In this document: positions 62,345 to 64,000 of the stretch, piece after piece
Numbering within the stretch: the first letter of the stretch is position 1
Layout of the letters: each line of letters starts with the position of its first letter
Origin: Xenorhabdus sp014467285
Lineage (GTDB): Bacteria > Pseudomonadota > Gammaproteobacteria > Enterobacterales > Enterobacteriaceae
Direction of reading: 5' to 3'
NCBI RefSeq assembly: GCF_014467285.1
Contig: NZ_NKHR01000005.1
Location: forward strand, 62,001 to 126,000
DNA: 64,000 nt
Notes under the pieces: generated by a model
Seen by the model: the letters and a program-made list of their open reading frames with translations, nothing else
What the model was told of the DNA's origin: nothing
The model's database searches: none
Position numbers and translations under genes: made by a program

Positions 62345-62974
62345 TCACTTTTTCTGTTCTAAAGTGATTGGCGCTTTCGCGCTGATAGACAATTGTTCAG
62401 TCAGCCCATCAATACCTTTCTGACGCAGGATATCCGCCCACTCATTCTGTTTAGTGGTGATCATGCTCACGCCCTCAGCGATCATGTCGTAAGCCTGCCA
62501 GTAACCTGTTTTACTGTTTTTACGCCATTGGAAATCCAAACGAATCGGCGGTTGCCCATTAGAATCAGTAATCGTGACACGGATTGCCACTATGGTCTTA
62601 TCGCCCAATGGCTGCTCTGGTGCAATTTGGTAATTTTGCCCATGATACATAGCCAAAGCCTGACCATATGCCTGTTCCAGATAGGATTCAAACGCCTTGA
62701 AATAAGCGTCACGCTGCTCAGGTGTCGCTTGTTTGTAATAAGGCCCCAACACCAGTGCGCCAGCATATTTTATTTGCACATAAGGCAACAATTCTTGGCG
62801 CACAATTTGACGCAGGACTTCCGGGTTCGACTGAATCTGCGGTTGATCATTCTTCAAACGGGTAAACGTTTTTTCTGCCGCATCTTTCATCAATGCGTAG
62901 GGATTAGTTTGATCCGTAGCGCTGGCCAATGGCGCAACCACAAGCAACGCAACCATGAGTAATCGCTTAAACAT
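62345..62974 (-). CDS. mlaC: Periplasmic phospholipid carrier MlaC
   Basis: This 209-residue protein has a Sec signal (MFKRLLMVALLVVAPLASA) and the MlaC fold: NPYALMKDAAEKTFTRLKND, QELLPYVQIKYAGALVLG, YWQAYDMIAEGVSMITTKQN. It carries phospholipid between the outer-membrane MlaA complex and MlaFEDB. It lies 33 bp after mlaD. Confidence 0.95.
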   Translation of the reverse strand: MFKRLLMVALLVVAPLASATDQTNPYALMKDAAEKTFTRLKNDQPQIQSNPEVLRQIVRQELLPYVQIKYAGALVLGPYYKQATPEQRDAYFKAFESYLEQAYGQALAMYHGQNYQIAPEQPLGDKTIVAIRVTITDSNGQPPIRLDFQWRKNSKTGYWQAYDMIAEGVSMITTKQNEWADILRQKGIDGLTEQLSISAKAPITLEQKK

Positions 62975-63007
62975 AAGTATTATTTCTCCTAAGCAGTGGT
63001 TTACTGG

Positions 63008-63520
63008 TTAGTGTGCTTGTTCAGGTGTCGAAGCGGATTTTTCCTGATTTCCGCTACCGCTCTTATACAAGAACTGACCAATCAAATCTTCAAGTACCAT
63101 CGCTGGCTTGGTATCTTCAATCTTGTCTCCATCTTTCAACATGGAGGTTCCCAAATCAGGGTCATCAAAACCAATATTGAGTGCAATATATTGTTCACCC
63201 AACAACCCTGAAGTTCGGATAGAAAGCGAGCTGGTATTTGGTATGTTGTCGTATTGCGTGAAAATATCCAATTCAACTTGTGGTGTATAGGTTTTGTGAT
63301 CCAACCAGATTTTTTCCACACGGCCAATCACCACACCACCGACTTTCACCGGTGAACGCACTTTCAGGCCACCAATATTGTCAAAAGCGGCATAGACACG
63401 ATAAGTCGGCTGACTGCCGAAAGAACGGATATCCGCCACTTTCAGACATAAAAAAATGATTGCAGCCAACGCAATCAGGACAAAAGCCCCAACCCAAATT
63501 TCATTTTTCTTGTTTTGCAT
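63008..63520 (-). CDS. mlaD: MCE-domain subunit MlaD
   Basis: This 170-residue protein has one membrane helix (residues 8-28) and an MCE domain (about 35-145; YAAFDNIGGLKVRSPVKVGG, TSGLLGEQYIALNIG). It forms the hexameric ring through which lipid passes. ATG 63520 matches the E. coli start; the frame begins at 63535. It starts 4 bp past the mlaE stop. Confidence 0.95.
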   Translation of the reverse strand: MQNKKNEIWVGAFVLIALAAIIFLCLKVADIRSFGSQPTYRVYAAFDNIGGLKVRSPVKVGGVVIGRVEKIWLDHKTYTPQVELDIFTQYDNIPNTSSLSIRTSGLLGEQYIALNIGFDDPDLGTSMLKDGDKIEDTKPAMVLEDLIGQFLYKSGSGNQEKSASTPEQAH

Positions 63521-63524
63521 CAAC

Positions 63525-64000
63525 TTAGTTCCCAAACATCAGTGCTGTCAGCACAAAATCCAAACCCAATACCGCCAACGACGCATGAACTACTGTACGC
63601 GTTGTCGCCCTGCTGATCCCTTCCGACGTTGGGATAGCGTCATAACCATTGAACAGAGCAATCCACGTTACTGTGATGGCAAAAACGACACTTTTGAGAA
63701 AACAGTTCAGCAAGTCTTTTTGCCATTCCACCGCAGATTGCATGGACGACCAGAAAAAGCCTCCATCAATGCCTTTCCAATCCACGCCGACAATCGCGCC
63801 CCCTATGATCCCAACAGCGACAAAGATCAGAGACAACAAAGGCATACTGATAAAACCCGCCCAAAAACGTGGAGCAATCACTCGACGCAGTGGGTCAATA
63901 GCCATCATTTCCAGACTGGAAATTTGCTCCGTCGCTTTCATCAAACCAATTTCTGCGGTCAAAGCTGAACCCGCCCGCCCCGCAAACAACAGCGCCGTCA
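63525..64000 (-). CDS. mlaE: Permease subunit MlaE, partial
   Basis: The C-terminal 157 or so residues of the MlaE permease are in the window; the start lies beyond the right edge. GRAGSALTAEIGLMKATEQI and SLEMMAIDPLRRVIAPRFWA match E. coli MlaE, followed by three to four membrane segments. MlaF is expected just outside. Confidence 0.95.
   Translation of the reverse strand, partial: TALLFAGRAGSALTAEIGLMKATEQISSLEMMAIDPLRRVIAPRFWAGFISMPLLSLIFVAVGIIGGAIVGVDWKGIDGGFFWSSMQSAVEWQKDLLNCFLKSVVFAITVTWIALFNGYDAIPTSEGISRATTRTVVHASLAVLGLDFVLTALMFGN

Overview
The window looks like a chromosome segment of an entomopathogenic member of the Morganellaceae (Enterobacterales), most likely Xenorhabdus or Photorhabdus. 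I infer this from gene order, protein similarity recalled from memory, an aryl polyene locus in the apeA-R order described for Xenorhabdus, AT-rich intergenic DNA and E. coli-like housekeeping blocks. No database search was possible, so gene names rest on recognised sequence and synteny.

Layout. Bases 1-240 hold a one-spacer type I-E CRISPR. Bases 311-5400 are a decayed myovirus-like prophage: a DUF3383 (tail sheath-like) gene broken into a tape-measure gene, a cut-off tail-fibre start, a cut-off TraR-like start and two cargo-like membrane genes. Bases 5402-6157 are AT-rich and nearly empty, with a LexA-like dyad. Bases 6158-21357 are one tightly packed operon, apeA-apeR, for an aryl polyene pigment. 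ApeH activates the aryl starter, ApeE and ApeF are carrier proteins, ApeO:ApeC and ApeR are ketosynthases, ApeQ is the ketoreductase, ApeI and ApeP are dehydratases, ApeB is a methyltransferase, ApeD and ApeJ attach lipid or sugar, and ApeL/M/N/A handle envelope transport. Next come an MFS exporter, an AbiE toxin-antitoxin pair, a YjaB-like acetyltransferase, a VirK/YbjX-family gene and a RimJ-like acetyltransferase.

From 27.6 kb on the window is conserved enterobacterial core: fadH, sstT, yqjA, yqjDEK, yqjF, yhaJ, yhaK, rnpB, rsmI, lpoA, yraN, diaA, dolP, mtgA, elbB, the sRNA arcZ, arcB, gltBD, an unknown secreted protein, sspAB, rpsI-rplM, zapE, zapG, degQ, degS, murA, ibaG and mlaBCDE (mlaE runs off the right edge). 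These serve envelope maintenance (lpoA, dolP, mtgA, degS, mla, murA), redox sensing (arcB/arcZ), nitrogen assimilation (gltBD) and translation.

Points of most interest: arcZ, antisense to the end of arcB and known to control specialised metabolism in this group; an LpoA lacking about 100 N-terminal TPR residues but carrying NISQ repeats; an RNase P RNA with enlarged P3 and P12 arms; 16-bp tandem repeats that re-copy the stop codons of yhaJ and degS; a 31-bp operator-like palindrome before the virK-like gene; and the structured leader of the MFS gene. I did not find a system here that I can claim is wholly new.
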